From an uncultured Geobacteraceae bacterium (lineage in GTDB: Bacteria > Desulfobacterota > Desulfuromonadia > Geobacterales > Pseudopelobacteraceae): a stretch of 33,716 nt of DNA. The stretch covers positions 1 through 33,716 of the forward strand of contig CAIOXL010000014.1 in NCBI GenBank assembly GCA_903862245.1. The letters are read 5' to 3'. The notes under the pieces were generated by a model, which did no database searches, had not been told where the DNA came from, and was given only the letters and a program-made list of their open reading frames with translations. The position numbers were made by a program, and so were the translations under genes. This document shows, one piece after another, positions 32,965 through 33,716 of this stretch. Every line of letters begins with the position of its first letter. Positions within the stretch are counted from its first letter, which is position 1.

Positions 32965-33465
32965 ATGCATCCAGAAAAGACAAGCCATACCTTCGAACCC
33001 AAAATCATCGCCTTCGTCTGTACCTGGTGCACCTACGCCGGGGCTGACCTGGCCGGTACCAGCCGCATGCAGTACCCGTCCAATGTGCGGGTGCTCAAGT
33101 TCCCCTGCACCGGCCGTATTGACCCGGTCTTTATCCTGAAAGCCTTTCAGCAGGGGGCCGATGGAGTGCTGGTGTCAGGCTGCCATCCGGGTGACTGCCA
33201 CTACATCGCCGGTAACTTCCACGCCCGCAGAAGGTTTGCGGTGTTCCGTAAGCTGCTGGAATTTATCGGTGTTGATCTGAACCGTCTGCAGTTTTCCTGG
33301 GTTTCTGCTGCCGAGGGGGGGAAATGGGTCGAGGTCGTCACCGACCTGACCGAGAGGGTGCGTGCCATGGGGCCGATGACGGAGTTCAAGGAACTGGCTC
33401 TGGAAGAGCAGTGGTCCGGGGTCATCGACACACCGGAATTGAAAGAAGCGTTTAGCCAAATCTGA
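32965..33465 (+). CDS. mvhD: MvhD-like hydrogenase iron-sulfur subunit
   Basis: Small [2Fe-2S]-type electron-transfer subunit that in methanogens links the hydrogenase MvhAG to HdrA. I start it at ATG 32965 (MHPEKTSHTFEPKIIAF); the open frame to a TTG at 32944 lies partly in the repeat. The 166 residues contain FVCTWCTYAGADLAG, KFPCTGRIDP and SGCHPGDCHY (cysteines at about 18, 21, 52, 75 and 80). No hydrogenase subunit is in the window; in this organism formate or NADH modules may deliver electrons instead. It is separated from hdrA by the palindromic element at 32828-32947. Confidence 0.9.
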   Translation: MHPEKTSHTFEPKIIAFVCTWCTYAGADLAGTSRMQYPSNVRVLKFPCTGRIDPVFILKAFQQGADGVLVSGCHPGDCHYIAGNFHARRRFAVFRKLLEFIGVDLNRLQFSWVSAAEGGKWVEVVTDLTERVRAMGPMTEFKELALEEQWSGVIDTPELKEAFSQI

Positions 33466-33469
33466 TTAA

Positions 33470-33600
33470 ACACAGAGACACAGAGACACAGAGAAAACCA
33501 AGAAGAGGCAAGACAATCATAGAGGAAATACAAACGTAGAGACAAAAACGATCTTCAGATAATAACCTAATTCTTTTTCAGGTTTTCTCGGTGTCTCTGG
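33470..33600. repeat. Second palindromic element with 8-bp tandem ends, after mvhD
   Basis: Three tandem ACACAGAG units (33470-33477, 33478-33485, 33486-33493) are matched by CTCGGTGT and CTCTGGTA near 33587-33602 as a degenerate inverted end. It shares architecture, spacing and GTTTTCTC before the right end with the element at 32828-32947, though unit sequence differs by one base. Confidence 0.65.
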
Positions 33601-33716
33601 TACGCCAGGCCAAGCCTGGTTGATCTATCTGACTGAAAAGTGTCAGACATATAAATTGCTCGTTCAATATGTAGTCGCGGTCTGTCACGGGAGGGTAACC
33701 AAACGTGGGGAGTAAG
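33601..33716. other. Right-edge intergenic sequence with two short hairpins
   Basis: CCAGGC-CAA-GCCTGG lies at about 33605-33619, and TCTGAC (33628-33633) pairs with GTCAGA (33642-33647). Neither has a T run. No coding frame, RNA gene or clear promoter is identified before the window ends. Confidence 0.35.

Noticed and set aside
32828-33600. A CRISPR array made of the ACACGGAG/ACACAGAG repeats
   Set aside because: Units are 8 bp, directly tandem without spacers and inverted at the other end; no cas gene is present.

Overview
The window looks like a chromosomal segment of a strictly anaerobic deltaproteobacterium of the Geobacter/Desulfuromonadales type. This is inferred from gene content and moderately high GC: an Hdr/MvhD-like electron-transfer cluster, a tungstate transporter, cobalamin-dependent methylmalonyl-CoA genes and a large NAD-type glutamate dehydrogenase. 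No rRNA or other species-level marker is present, so the genus is not proven.

Left part, mostly minus strand (1-8640). A partial gene at the edge follows an mltD-type lytic transglycosylase whose best promoter would give an almost leaderless mRNA. Upstream are a two-gene operon (DUF948-like, YtxH-like), the G-protein chaperone meaB, and a tightly overlapping cobalt ECF-transporter operon cbiM-cbiN-cbiQ-cbiO that runs by a 4-nt overlap into the LPS gene hldD. A cobalamin riboswitch with a clear downstream terminator hairpin controls cbiM. A second S-component, a CbiM-CbiN (PDGLE) fusion, lies just upstream of the riboswitch with its own sigma70 promoter, whose spacer holds a Fur-box-like palindrome.

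Middle part (8770-21450). A divergent tupABC tungstate transporter operon is followed by an atypical sirtuin. A bidirectional terminator separates it from NADP-type gdhA (minus). A minus-strand operon (crotonase, cob(I)alamin adenosyltransferase, methylmalonyl-CoA mutase B12-binding subunit, crotonase) follows; both crotonases lack the second catalytic glutamate. Then on the plus strand come the ~1000-residue NAD-glutamate dehydrogenase, a second YtxH protein, a LarA-like nickel enzyme, a large palindromic intergenic element and queF.

Right part, mainly plus strand (21460-33716). It holds an EfpL/YeiP-like elongation factor, a CAT-anticodon tRNA with perfect promoter elements, a Nif3 family protein, a coiled-coil zinc-ribbon protein, RNase P RNA, two poorly known proteins, zinc-type hemB, a convergent L,D-transpeptidase, threonine aldolase with a translationally coupled 52-codon gene, and an hdrC-hdrB-hdrA-mvhD cluster. 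Three palindromic AT-rich or 8-bp-repeat elements sit between or after the hdr genes.

A theme is cobalamin and transition metals: cobalt/nickel uptake, the B12 riboswitch, adenosylation (cobO), the B12 mutase subunit and its chaperone meaB, hemB at the head of tetrapyrrole synthesis, a nickel-pincer LarA homologue and tungstate uptake. No CRISPR array, transposase, integrase or phage gene was seen.
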